This document shows, piece by piece, positions 1 through 6,800 of a stretch of DNA of 13,047 nucleotides. The notes beneath the pieces are model-generated. The model worked only from the letters and a program-made list of their open reading frames with translations. It did no database searches and was not told where the DNA came from. Both the position numbers and the translations under genes were made by a program. This DNA comes from Nocardioides sp. (GTDB lineage Bacteria > Actinomycetota > Actinomycetes > Propionibacteriales > Nocardioidaceae), in the NCBI GenBank assembly GCA_030145945.1, contig JASLDK010000432.1, positions 1 through 13,047 of the forward strand, given 5' to 3'. Position 1 is the first letter of the stretch. Every line of letters begins with the position of its first letter.

Positions 1-1116
1 GAGATGGTCGGTGAAGCCGTCCGGGCCGCACTCGGCGACGCCGGCGTCGGCTACGACGACGTGCAGCGCGCCGCCGTCGGCTATGTCTTCCAACCCTCCG
101 GTGCGGGCCAGCGGGCGCTGTACGACGTCGGCCTGACCGGCGTACCGATCGTCAACGTCAACAACAACTGCGCCACCGGCTCCTCCGCACTCGTCCTGGC
201 CCGCGAGTGGGTCGGCGCCGGACTCGCCGACGTCGCGCTCGCCGTCGGGTTCGAGCAGATGACGCGGCAGTCGATGGCCGGGCCGGCGTCGCCGAGCACC
301 GCGTCGACGATGGACCCGCACCTGGCCGTCCTGCGGCGCGACCACGCGTGGGAGAGCGGCCCGCTGACCGCACAGTTCTTCGGCAACGCGGCGCGCGAGC
401 ACATGGCGTCCTACGGCACGACGGCCGAGCAGTTGGCCGCCGTCGCGGTGAAGAACCATCGCCACTCGGTCGACAACCCCTACGCCCAGTTCCGTGACGC
501 CTACACGCTGGAGCAGGTGCTCGCGGACAAGGAGATCCACGCCCCGCTCACGCGGTCGCAGTGCTCGCCGACCTCCGACGGCGCGGCCGCCGTCGTGGTC
601 GCCAGCGAGCGTTTCGTCCGCGCGCACGGGCTCGAGAGCCGAGCCGTCGAGATCCTCGCGCAGGCACTGGTGACCGACACGGGGGAGTCGTTCGAGGGAC
701 GAGGCATGATCGACGCCGTCGGCTCTGCGATGACCCGCGCCGCTGCCGAGCAGGTGTTCGCCGACTCCGGCCTGAGCGCCGAGGACGTCGACGTGATCGA
801 GTTGCACGACTGCTTCTCCATCAACGAGATCCTCACCACAGAGGGCCTCGGGCTGTGCGCCGTCGGCGAGGGCGGCCCGCTGGTCGAGTCCGGCGCGACG
901 ACGTACGGCGGCCGCTGGGTCGTCAATCCCTCCGGCGGCCTGATCTCCAAGGGGCATCCGCTGGGCGCGACCGGCCTGGCGCAGATCACCGAGCTGACCT
1001 GGCACCTGCGCGGTGAGGCCGGCGTGCGTCAGGTCCCAGGCGCGGAGATCGCGCTGCAGCACAACCTGGGTCTCGGCGGTGCATGCGTCGTCTCGCTGCT
1101 GCGGGCACCGCAGTGA
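1..1116 (+). CDS. SCP-x type thiolase (lipid-transfer protein family), 5' truncated by window edge
   Basis: Probably carries out CoA-dependent thiolytic cleavage of a 3-oxoacyl-CoA. The frame is open to base 1. Family members have roughly 25 further residues before the first visible Met (base 4), so the true start lies outside the window. Counting from that Met (370 residues): the nucleophile Cys56 lies in NNNCATGSSAL, the HDCF motif has His269, GHPLGATG has His318, and the second catalytic Cys361 lies in GGACVVSLL. All residues expected of a working thiolase are therefore present, unlike Ltp2-type aldol lyases that only share the fold. The SCP2 sterol-carrier domain of animal SCP-x is absent because the protein ends right after the thiolase domain. 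It runs convergently toward fadD3 with a 26-nt gap. The steroid neighbours suggest a side-chain or ring-derived 3-oxoacyl-CoA substrate, but the sequence does not fix it. The thiolase call is firm; the substrate is open. Confidence 0.88.
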   Translation, partial: EMVGEAVRAALGDAGVGYDDVQRAAVGYVFQPSGAGQRALYDVGLTGVPIVNVNNNCATGSSALVLAREWVGAGLADVALAVGFEQMTRQSMAGPASPSTASTMDPHLAVLRRDHAWESGPLTAQFFGNAAREHMASYGTTAEQLAAVAVKNHRHSVDNPYAQFRDAYTLEQVLADKEIHAPLTRSQCSPTSDGAAAVVVASERFVRAHGLESRAVEILAQALVTDTGESFEGRGMIDAVGSAMTRAAAEQVFADSGLSAEDVDVIELHDCFSINEILTTEGLGLCAVGEGGPLVESGATTYGGRWVVNPSGGLISKGHPLGATGLAQITELTWHLRGEAGVRQVPGAEIALQHNLGLGGACVVSLLRAPQ

Positions 1117-1142
1117 TCCCGAACTGAATCCACGGGTCCGGG

Positions 1143-2684
1143 CTACAGCTCGCGCTTGAGGATCTTCCCGCTGGCGTTGCGCGGGAAGTCCTCGACGACC
1201 GCGAAGCTGCGCGGGACCTTGAAGTTGGCCAGCCGCTCGCGGCAGTAGGCCACCATGGCCGCATCGTCCAGCGTCACGCCGTCCCGCAGCCGCAGGACGG
1301 CATGCGCCACCGAGCCCATCCGCTCGTCGTCGACACCGATGACGGCCGCCTCGACGACATCGGGGTGGGCGGCGAGCACGTTCTCGACCTCGGCGGGATA
1401 GACGTTGAAGCCGCCGACGATGATCAGGTCCTTGATCCGGTCGGTGATCTTGAGGCAGCCGTGCTCGTCGAGGCGGCCGACGTCGCCGGTGTGCAGCCAG
1501 CCGTCGGGATCGATGGCGGCGGCGGTGGCGTCGGGGTCCTCGAAGTAGCCGAGCATCACGTTGGCACCGCGCAGCCAGATCTCGCCGTCGGTGCCGGTCG
1601 GTGTGTCCCGGCCTTCGTCGTCGACCACGCGCACCTCGATGCCGGGCACGGCCGGTCCGGTGGTCTCGGCGACGTGGCGGGGGTCCTCATGGGGCCGCGA
1701 CTGCGTGGCGACCATGCACTCCGTGAGGCCGTAGGCCTGGGCGACCTGGTCGATGCCGAGCACGTCCAGCATCTCCACGAAGAGCGTCTCGGGCACCGAG
1801 GACGAGCCGGCGATCGCGAAGCGCAGCGAGGTCAGGTCGAACTCGCGCAGGCGTGGGTGGTTGATCAGGGTGATGAAGATCGTCGGAGCGCCCGGCAGCA
1901 CGGTGATCCGCTCACGCTCGATCTGGGCCATCAGCTCCTCGGCGTCGAAGGTGATGACCGGATGGATCGCCGTGCCCGCCGTCAGCGCCGCGATCACGCC
2001 GGCCTTGTAGCCGAAGCCGTGGAAGAACGGGTTCACGATCGCATAGCGGTCCGCCGGTCCCAGTCCGGCGCCGCGGGCCCAGACCTGCGCCACTCCGAGG
2101 GTCTGTCGGTGGGCGCTCATCACGCCCTTCGGCACCCCGGTCGTGCCCGAGGTGAACATCAGGTCGCACATCGTGTCAGGAGTGACGCTCGCCTCCGCCG
2201 CCGCCAGGTCAGCCTCCTCGACCGCGTTCCCGCCGTCGAGGAAGCGATCCCAGCCACGGTCCGGGTCGACGATCGTGCGCAGGTGCGGGAGATCCGGCCC
2301 GGCATCACGCAGCATGCCCAGGTAGTCGTTGCCGAGGAAGTCGTTGGCGACGACCAACGCCACCGCCCGTGACCGCTCGAGCACGACCCGCGCCTCGGGC
2401 CCGCGATAGCGCGTGTTCAGGGGTACGACGGCCGCGCCGATCAGCTGCGCTCCCAGCAGCGCGAGGACGAACTCGGGCCGGTTCGGCAACCAGATCGCCA
2501 CCCGGTCGCCCGGTCGCACCCCGGCAGCCAGGAACGCCCGCGCGGTACGCCGTACGTCGCTGGCGAGGTCGGCATGGCTCCACGTCCGTTCGCCGTGGAC
2601 GAGCGCCGGCCGGTCGCCGAACCGGCGTACCGCCTCGTCGATCAGCTCGGGGACGGTCCGGGCGTCGATCGGTGCAGCGGTCAC
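1143..2684 (-). CDS. fadD3: HIP-CoA synthetase FadD3 (acyl-CoA synthetase)
   Basis: ATP-dependent CoA ligase of the ANL superfamily, 513 residues (M. tuberculosis FadD3 is about 507). FadD3 activates the indanedione propionate HIP, left after rings A and B are removed, to HIP-CoA. Visible motifs are the P-loop FTSGTTGVPKG (177-187), the substrate-pocket segment NPFFHGFGYKAG (218-229) that closely matches FadD3 orthologues, AYGLTE (317-322), GWLHTGD (395-401), the hinge DRIKDLIIVGGFNVYP (415-430) and the adenylation lysine K507 in PRNASGKILK. The start is GTG at 2684, overlapping the ipdB stop by 4 nt (GTGA). It has only a weak ribosome site, which fits translational coupling. It is the last gene of the crotonase-VOC-ipdA-ipdB-fadD3 operon. 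Linkage to ipdAB makes FadD3 much more likely than a general fatty-acyl ligase, although substrate specificity cannot be proven from motifs. Confidence 0.9.
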   Translation of the reverse strand: MTAAPIDARTVPELIDEAVRRFGDRPALVHGERTWSHADLASDVRRTARAFLAAGVRPGDRVAIWLPNRPEFVLALLGAQLIGAAVVPLNTRYRGPEARVVLERSRAVALVVANDFLGNDYLGMLRDAGPDLPHLRTIVDPDRGWDRFLDGGNAVEEADLAAAEASVTPDTMCDLMFTSGTTGVPKGVMSAHRQTLGVAQVWARGAGLGPADRYAIVNPFFHGFGYKAGVIAALTAGTAIHPVITFDAEELMAQIERERITVLPGAPTIFITLINHPRLREFDLTSLRFAIAGSSSVPETLFVEMLDVLGIDQVAQAYGLTECMVATQSRPHEDPRHVAETTGPAVPGIEVRVVDDEGRDTPTGTDGEIWLRGANVMLGYFEDPDATAAAIDPDGWLHTGDVGRLDEHGCLKITDRIKDLIIVGGFNVYPAEVENVLAAHPDVVEAAVIGVDDERMGSVAHAVLRLRDGVTLDDAAMVAYCRERLANFKVPRSFAVVEDFPRNASGKILKREL

Positions 2685-3466
2685 GGGTTCGGGACCTCGC
2701 GCTCGCGCAGGCCCCGCGGGTCGATGACGGTCCGGATCAGCTCGAGCTCGAGCTCGCTCGGGATGCGGGTCGTGGCCGCCCCGGAGAGGTCGATCTCGAA
2801 GCCGGTGGCCTCACGGACCTGGTCGGCGGTGACGCCGGGATGCAGTGAGCGGACCTTGAGCAGGCCCTCGTCGTCGTAGTCGAGAACGGCCAGGTCGGTG
2901 ACCACGACGCCGAGGTCGTGGAAGCGCAGCGCCGGCGTGCCGTGCGCGCGGGCCCGGTCGTTGCCGACGCCCGAGACGACGTCGACAGCATCGACGAGGA
3001 TGCGGGGCGAATGCCGCGAGATCCAGTAGTCGACGCGGTGGTTGACCGTGTTGCCCGGTGCGCCCCGGACGCCGATCAGCTGCCGCTTCGGCCGGCGCCA
3101 GTCACCGATCGAGGAGATGTTCTGGTTGCCGAACCGGTCGACCTGGCTCGCGCCCATCATGCTGTGCCGGCGACCGCTGGCCAGGACGTCGAAGATCAGG
3201 CCGAACGGCAGCCAGCCCTCCACGACGCCCCCCGCGGCTGCGCCCTTGCCCAGGGGCGGCGGCTCGGACATGAGGAAGCACTCGCCGTCGGTCAGCACGA
3301 GATCGGGGGAGTGGGTGAGTCGGGCCAGTCGTGCGCTGATCGACGGGATGGTGCCGACCGCGTGGGCGAGCACCTCGCCGGATCCCTGCCAGGCATCGCT
3401 GCACGCGGTCACGCAGACCTCGGCGCGGGTGACGTCGGTCCTGGTGGTGCTGGTCGGGGTGGTCAT
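2681..3466 (-). CDS. ipdB: IpdB, beta subunit of the COCHEA-CoA ring hydrolase
   Basis: With IpdA it forms a heteromer of class I CoA-transferase fold. In steroid degraders this enzyme opens the last steroid ring, converting COCHEA-CoA to MOODA-CoA. At 261 residues it is slightly longer than the M. tuberculosis protein (about 250) because of a Thr/Ser-rich N-terminal extension before TRAEVC (13-18). Signature segments that match orthologues are RLARLTHSPDLVLTDGE (46-62), MGASQVDRFGNQNIS (104-118), RGAPGNTVNH (134-143), DAVDVVSG (159-166), SLHPGVT (207-213) and the C-terminal IRTVIDPRGLRERE. The start ATG at 3466 overlaps the ipdA stop (ATGA) and has a GGAGG ribosome site (3474-3478) 7 nt upstream. 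A loop SEPPPLG (67-73) sits where class I transferases carry their catalytic glutamate (see findings). The ipdC gene that follows ipdB in M. tuberculosis is not here; fadD3 follows instead. Confidence 0.93.
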   Translation of the reverse strand: MTTPTSTTRTDVTRAEVCVTACSDAWQGSGEVLAHAVGTIPSISARLARLTHSPDLVLTDGECFLMSEPPPLGKGAAAGGVVEGWLPFGLIFDVLASGRRHSMMGASQVDRFGNQNISSIGDWRRPKRQLIGVRGAPGNTVNHRVDYWISRHSPRILVDAVDVVSGVGNDRARAHGTPALRFHDLGVVVTDLAVLDYDDEGLLKVRSLHPGVTADQVREATGFEIDLSGAATTRIPSELELELIRTVIDPRGLREREVPNP

Positions 3467-4338
3467 GCCTTCGCCTCCGTCGTGCTCGCGTCGTGGAAGG
3501 CTCGGACCGCCTCCTGGTAGGCCGCCTCGTCCCCGGACAGGAAGGTTCGTTCGAACTCCTGCCAGGCCTGGGGATCGCGCGCCGCCGTCGCGTAGTGCTT
3601 CTGGAACGCTTCGTCGCGGTCGTAGTCGGGGACACAGCTGGTGAAGTGCGCACCGTTCGGTGTCTCGACCACGCCGGTGACGTACATCCGCTGGATCGCG
3701 AGCGTCTGGAAGGGTCCGGTCGCCGTGAGCTCGGCCGTCTCGACGATCCGCTCCGTCGACATGATGGTGCGCTCCGAGGCGCGGCTGAAGATCGCGTCGA
3801 AGTACGGGTCCGGGCCGAGGTACTGACCGTTGCCGGTCCGATCCGCGCGGTTCATGTGGATGAGCGAGACGTCCATCCGTACGCCGGGCACCGCGACGTA
3901 CACCTCGTCGTCGTACGGCGAGGCGACCGTCCGCAGCTGGGGATTCATCTCCAGCACGGCGCTCTCCAGCCCGGCCCGCGACGGCAGGAAGGACAGCCGG
4001 TTGGCGCCGGCCCGGATCGCGTCGACGAACATGCCCTCGTCGTACTCGACCGACTCGATGCTCGCCGCCTCGCGCGCCGCCTGGAAGTGCGGGTCGAGCG
4101 GGATGCTGTCGAGGGAGACGAATCCGTAGACCAGCTTGCGGACCTTGCCGGCGGCACAGAGCAGGCCCACCTCGGGGCCTCCGAAGGTCACCACCGTCAG
4201 GTCGGTGACATCCGTGCGCAGCAGCTGACGGACCAGGGCCATCGGCTTGCGCCGCGACCCCCAGCCACCGATGCCGATCGTCATGCCGGACTCGACGTAC
4301 GACGTCAGGTCCTCCAGCGCCATCGTCTTGTCACTCAT
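3463..4338 (-). CDS. ipdA: IpdA, alpha subunit of the COCHEA-CoA ring hydrolase
   Basis: Partner of IpdB in the CoA-transferase-fold enzyme that hydrolytically opens the last ring of steroid breakdown; a cytoplasmic protein. At 291 residues it is practically the same length as M. tuberculosis IpdA (about 292). Conserved stretches are SGMTIGIGGWGSRRKPMALV (17-36), DVTDLTVVTFGGPEVGLLC (43-61), GFVSLDS (72-78), DEGM (100-103), PYFD and SERIVETAEL in the middle, and GAHFTSCVPDYDRDEAFQKH near the C terminus. The acidic DEGM segment is where I would look for the acid/base glutamate described for IpdA, but that alignment is from memory. The start ATG at 4338 overlaps the stop of the VOC gene (ATGA) and has a strong GAGGAGG ribosome site (4343-4349) with 4-nt spacing. 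It is therefore probably the best translated gene of the operon. Confidence 0.93.
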   Translation of the reverse strand: MSDKTMALEDLTSYVESGMTIGIGGWGSRRKPMALVRQLLRTDVTDLTVVTFGGPEVGLLCAAGKVRKLVYGFVSLDSIPLDPHFQAAREAASIESVEYDEGMFVDAIRAGANRLSFLPSRAGLESAVLEMNPQLRTVASPYDDEVYVAVPGVRMDVSLIHMNRADRTGNGQYLGPDPYFDAIFSRASERTIMSTERIVETAELTATGPFQTLAIQRMYVTGVVETPNGAHFTSCVPDYDRDEAFQKHYATAARDPQAWQEFERTFLSGDEAAYQEAVRAFHDASTTEAKA

Positions 4339-4817
4339 CGTGCCTCCTCAGGGGCGTCAGGTCGGTGTGGGGCGGGCGGCTGCATCAGCTCGACCCGGAC
4401 CCGGTCGGGGTCCAGGACGTAGACGCAGCGCCAGCCCTCCAGCGGAGCGCTGGTGGTGATGGGGTCGGACAGGGCCGGGACGCCGGCTGCTCGCAGCCGG
4501 GCGAGGGTGCCGTCGAGGTCGGCGACGGTGATCGCGACGTGCGCGGCACCGACCTGTCCGTTGTCGGGGTCGAGGACGACCGGCGAGCCGTTCTCGTACT
4601 GCAGCAGCTCGACCATCGTCGTACCCCCGGGCGCGGTGACGAAGGCCTGGTGGACCACCACGCCGGGATAGCCGGTCACCGCGTCGATGCGTGGACCCTG
4701 CCGCCGGAACGGCCCGACGGGCTCCCCGCCGAGCAGGTCGCCGTAGAAGGCGAGGGAGCGATCGATGTCGGAGACGGTGATGCCGACATGGTGGACGGCG
4801 GACGGACCGACGCTCAC
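4335..4817 (-). CDS. VOC/glyoxalase-fold metalloprotein embedded in the ipd operon
   Basis: A 160-residue protein with two beta-alpha-beta-beta-beta modules of the vicinal oxygen chelate superfamily. Module 1 starts HHVGITVSDIDRSLAFYGD (9-27) and module 2 starts AHVAITVADLDGTLARLRAAG (92-112). Probable metal ligands are His10, Glu70 (MVELLQY), His93 and Glu143 (VRVELMQP), the usual H/E/H/E set of glyoxalase I and methylmalonyl-CoA epimerase relatives. The frame is open further upstream, but only the GTG at 4817 makes sense: homology begins right there and it overlaps the crotonase stop as GTGA. It lacks a good ribosome site, so it is probably coupled to the upstream gene. It lies between the crotonase gene and ipdA, a place where M. 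tuberculosis has no such gene. It could be an acyl-CoA epimerase or isomerase acting on a ring C/D intermediate, or a dioxygenase-like or binding protein. The fold is sure; the reaction is unknown. Confidence 0.88.
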   Translation of the reverse strand: MSVGPSAVHHVGITVSDIDRSLAFYGDLLGGEPVGPFRRQGPRIDAVTGYPGVVVHQAFVTAPGGTTMVELLQYENGSPVVLDPDNGQVGAAHVAITVADLDGTLARLRAAGVPALSDPITTSAPLEGWRCVYVLDPDRVRVELMQPPAPHRPDAPEEAR

Positions 4818-5713
4818 GCTTCGCCCGCGTCCCGCTTGTTGGAGTCGGCCATCGCCCGGGCATCGAGCCCGGCCAACGAATCGGCGCCCACCTCGGCGTT
4901 GTGGGCGTGCGCCGCGTGGTGCAGTCCGAACACCGAGTCCATCCCGGCGCGCAGGCCCATCAGGTCCTCGGCCTGGTTGATCGCCTTCTTGGTCAGCGCC
5001 AGTCCCAGGCGCGGCATCGCCGACATCCGCTCGGCGATCGCGAAGGTGGCCTCCTCGAGCTCGGCCCGCGGCACCACGTGGTTGACCATGCCCAGGTCGT
5101 GCGCCCGCGCGGCGTCGAAGCGGGCGGCGGTGTAGAGGAACTCCTTGGCGGCGCGCGGGTTCATCACCCACGGATGGGCGAAGTACTCGACACCGGGAAT
5201 GCCCATCTTGACGACCGGGTCCTGGAAGAAGGCGTCATCGGCGGCGACGATGAAGTCGCACGACCACGCGAGCATCAGACCACCGGCGACGCAGGCCCCC
5301 TGCACCATCGCGATCATCGGCTTCGGCAGCTCACGCCACCGCCGGCACATGCCGAGGTAGACCTCGGACTCGCGGGCGAAGCGGGAGTCGACGCCGCGCT
5401 TGTCCGCGTGGTCCCAGTGCAGGACCGCACGACGGTCGAACGACTCGTGGATGTCGCGCCCCGGCGTACCGATGTCGTGGCCACCGCAGAAGTGCTTGCC
5501 CGCACCCGCCAGCACGATCACCTTGACCTCGTCGTCCGACGTCGCCCGGTAGAACGCGTCGTCGAGCGCGTAGGTGACCTTCGAGTTCTGCGCATTGGCG
5601 TATTCGGGCCGGTTGAGCGTCACGACGGCGATCGCGCCACGTCGCTCGTAGGTCACGACGGGCTCGCCCGCCTCGTTCAGGGCCGGCTCGGGCTGCGGGG
5701 TGCTGGTCGACAT
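4814..5713 (-). CDS. Crotonase-family (enoyl-CoA hydratase/isomerase) protein, first gene of the ipd operon
   Basis: A 299-residue crotonase-fold protein acting on an acyl-CoA thioester. The CoA/oxyanion-hole segments are AGKHFCGGHDIG (71-82) and GACVAGGLMLAWSCD (139-153), followed by DDAFFQDPVVKMGIPGVEYF (159-178). The first ATG with a good ribosome site is at 5713 (AGAGGAG at 5719-5725, 5-nt spacing). Upstream in-frame codons encode low-complexity shadow sequence and are rejected. The gene occupies the position of echA20, the ring D hydrolase gene that precedes ipdA in M. tuberculosis. However, it is about 50 residues longer than EchA20 and looks like a different crotonase subgroup, so I do not assign that symbol. 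The two glutamates that activate water in classical hydratases appear to be replaced by Met147 and Val167. This argues against simple hydration and allows a hydrolase, isomerase or other reaction. The family is sure; the reaction is not. Confidence 0.87.
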   Translation of the reverse strand: MSTSTPQPEPALNEAGEPVVTYERRGAIAVVTLNRPEYANAQNSKVTYALDDAFYRATSDDEVKVIVLAGAGKHFCGGHDIGTPGRDIHESFDRRAVLHWDHADKRGVDSRFARESEVYLGMCRRWRELPKPMIAMVQGACVAGGLMLAWSCDFIVAADDAFFQDPVVKMGIPGVEYFAHPWVMNPRAAKEFLYTAARFDAARAHDLGMVNHVVPRAELEEATFAIAERMSAMPRLGLALTKKAINQAEDLMGLRAGMDSVFGLHHAAHAHNAEVGADSLAGLDARAMADSNKRDAGEA

Positions 5714-5718
5714 GATGA

Positions 5719-5725
5719 CTCCTCT
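5719..5725 (-). promoter_or_regulatory. Ribosome binding site deciding the crotonase start
   Basis: AGAGGAG on the minus strand, followed by a 5-nt spacer and ATG at 5713. The same frame stays open for 64 more codons upstream, into the divergent promoter region, but those have no homology to crotonases. This site therefore fixes the start. Confidence 0.7.
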
Positions 5726-5858
5726 GATCGTGCAGGTCCGCACGCTAGGCATGGAAGGCGGATCGGGGCGGATCGGTGTCCCGGCCAGCGGCCAGCCGTC
5801 GGAGCGGGCGGCAGGTGAGCGGACAGTGGGCCTGCTGGTGGGAACGCGGCCCCAACCT

Positions 5859-5872
5859 AGCACTTGCTTGGT
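5859..5872 (-). promoter_or_regulatory. Degenerate KstR2-like operator in the crotonase/maoC divergent region
   Basis: The minus strand reads ACCAAGCAAGTGCT. Against the published KstR2 consensus AnCAAGnnCTTGnT, 8 of the 10 defined positions fit: the first half is perfect and the second half has two mismatches. The same 14 bases occur unchanged at 9945-9958 in the other divergent promoter region. The site abuts and slightly overlaps the probable -10 element of the maoC promoter, where a bound repressor would block transcription. It is about 145 bp upstream of the minus-strand operon start. The regulator itself is not in the window. Confidence 0.5.
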
Positions 5873-5877
5873 ATACG
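5872..5877 (+). promoter_or_regulatory. Probable -10 element for the maoC gene, possibly leaderless transcript
   Basis: TATACG lies 9 nt before the ATG at 5887, inside the palindrome GTATAC (5871-5876). There is no purine-rich ribosome site between it and the ATG. A start of transcription at or within a few bases of the ATG would give a leaderless mRNA, which is common in actinobacteria. No convincing -35 element is visible. Because GTATAC is palindromic, the minus strand reads TATACC here and could serve a divergent promoter. Confidence 0.35.
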
Positions 5878-5886
5878 TTGGGCGCC

Positions 5887-6696
5887 ATGATCCCACTCCC
5901 CGCACCTGGTGCCCCGGCCGGCGACTGGCTCGGTCGCACGATCGGCGAGCGGACCATCAGCTGGTCCGATCGCGACCCGATCCTCTTCGCGCTGGCCGTT
6001 GGCGCCCGCCCGGACGATCTCGACCTGGTCTTCGAGGACCGACTGCGGGTGCTGCCCGGCTTCGCACTCACGCTGGCCCAGTGGGCGCCGGACGTGCTCG
6101 GCTCGGCTGGTGCCTGGGAGGTCGGCACGGCGCTGCACGGCGCTCAGGCGCTCCAGGTCCTGGGGCCCCTGCCGGCGCGCGGCGAGGTGACCATGTCGGC
6201 GCGGGTCACGGGCGTGTGGGACAAGGGCGCCGCGGCGGTCTACGACCTCGCCGTCGAATGTGACTACTTCGTGGCCACCTGGTCGCTGTTCGCTCCCGGT
6301 CGCGGCGGCTTCGGCGGCGAACGTGGACCGGGCCGCCCGCCCGCACCCGAGGGTGAGCCGACCTGGACGGCGCAGACGGCGACGGACGAGAAGGCGGCGC
6401 TCCTCTACCGTCTGCTCGGCGACCGTCATCACATCCACGTCGACCCGCAGGCGGCCGCCGTCATCGGCCAACCGCGGCCGATCCTGCACGGGCTCGCCAC
6501 CCTCGCCGCGGCGACCCTCGTCGCTGCCCGTGAGACCGGCGCCCACCCGGCCGACCTGACCCGCCTGGAGGGACGGTTCGCGTCGACGGTGTTCCCGGGC
6601 GAGCCTCTCGTCGTGCGCGGTTGGGGCGACGGCGCCCTCGAGGTGGTCACCGAGCGCGGACCGGCGATCACCGCCGGTCTGGCCGCCTTCGGCTGA
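5887..6696 (+). CDS. MaoC-like double hot-dog (R)-specific enoyl-CoA hydratase
   Basis: A 269-residue cytoplasmic hydratase of MaoC/MFE2 hydratase-2 type, which adds water to a 2-enoyl-CoA. The C-terminal hot-dog holds the hydratase-2 motif LLGDRHHIHVDPQAA (177-190), with the catalytic pair Asp179 and His184 at the standard +5 spacing, followed by PILHGLATL (198-206). The usual Asn-Pro of that motif is His-His here. The N-terminal half (about 15-135) would be the second, non-catalytic hot-dog. ATG 5887 is chosen because family homology starts directly after it; the longer open frame from 5776 runs through the operator and is low-complexity. It is divergent from the ipd operon across a 173-bp regulatory region and precedes an SDR, so the pair forms a hydratase-dehydrogenase set. 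It could supply the hydration step in beta-oxidation of the HIP-CoA side chain or another steroid-derived enoyl-CoA; this is inferred from context. Confidence 0.8.
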   Translation: MIPLPAPGAPAGDWLGRTIGERTISWSDRDPILFALAVGARPDDLDLVFEDRLRVLPGFALTLAQWAPDVLGSAGAWEVGTALHGAQALQVLGPLPARGEVTMSARVTGVWDKGAAAVYDLAVECDYFVATWSLFAPGRGGFGGERGPGRPPAPEGEPTWTAQTATDEKAALLYRLLGDRHHIHVDPQAAAVIGQPRPILHGLATLAAATLVAARETGAHPADLTRLEGRFASTVFPGEPLVVRGWGDGALEVVTERGPAITAGLAAFG

Positions 6697-6787
6697 CCTG
6701 CGCATACCGCTCAGCAGGAGTGCCCGGGGGTCGCTGCTGCACTTCGCTCCATCATGACGGCGTGATCGCGCCGTGCGGTCCGTGAGC

Positions 6788-6794
6788 AAGGAGG
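6788..6794 (+). promoter_or_regulatory. Strong ribosome binding site that decides the SDR start
   Basis: AAGGAGG directly touches an ATG at 6795, which is too close for initiation, and stands 6 nt before a second in-frame ATG at 6801. The second ATG is therefore the likely start, which removes two residues (Met-Ala) from the longer reading. Confidence 0.75.
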
Positions 6795-6800
6795 ATGGCG

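Noticed and set aside
1117..1142. Terminator between the convergent thiolase and fadD3 genes
   Set aside because: Only a 4-bp CCCG/CGGG pairing can be formed in the 26 nt, with no T-tract.
1302..2372. Open plus-strand frame of 356 codons antisense to fadD3
   Set aside because: It has no domain motifs and is rich in His, Asp, Gly and Val from antisense codons. FadD3 motifs are intact on the other strand.
2737..2760. GAGCTC-rich short tandem repeat
   Set aside because: It encodes the Ser-Glu-Leu-Glu-Leu-Glu-Leu stretch of IpdB and is explained by codon repetition.
4818..5171. N-terminal extension of the VOC gene upstream of the GTG at 4817
   Set aside because: The frame is open, but the residues are Arg/Gly-rich shadow of the crotonase gene. 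VOC homology starts right at the GTG.
6757..6774. Hairpin ACGGCG-TGATCG-CGCCGT between the maoC and SDR genes as a terminator
   Set aside because: It is a perfect but only 6-bp stem with no T-tract. It is of a size expected by chance, so it is not listed as a feature.
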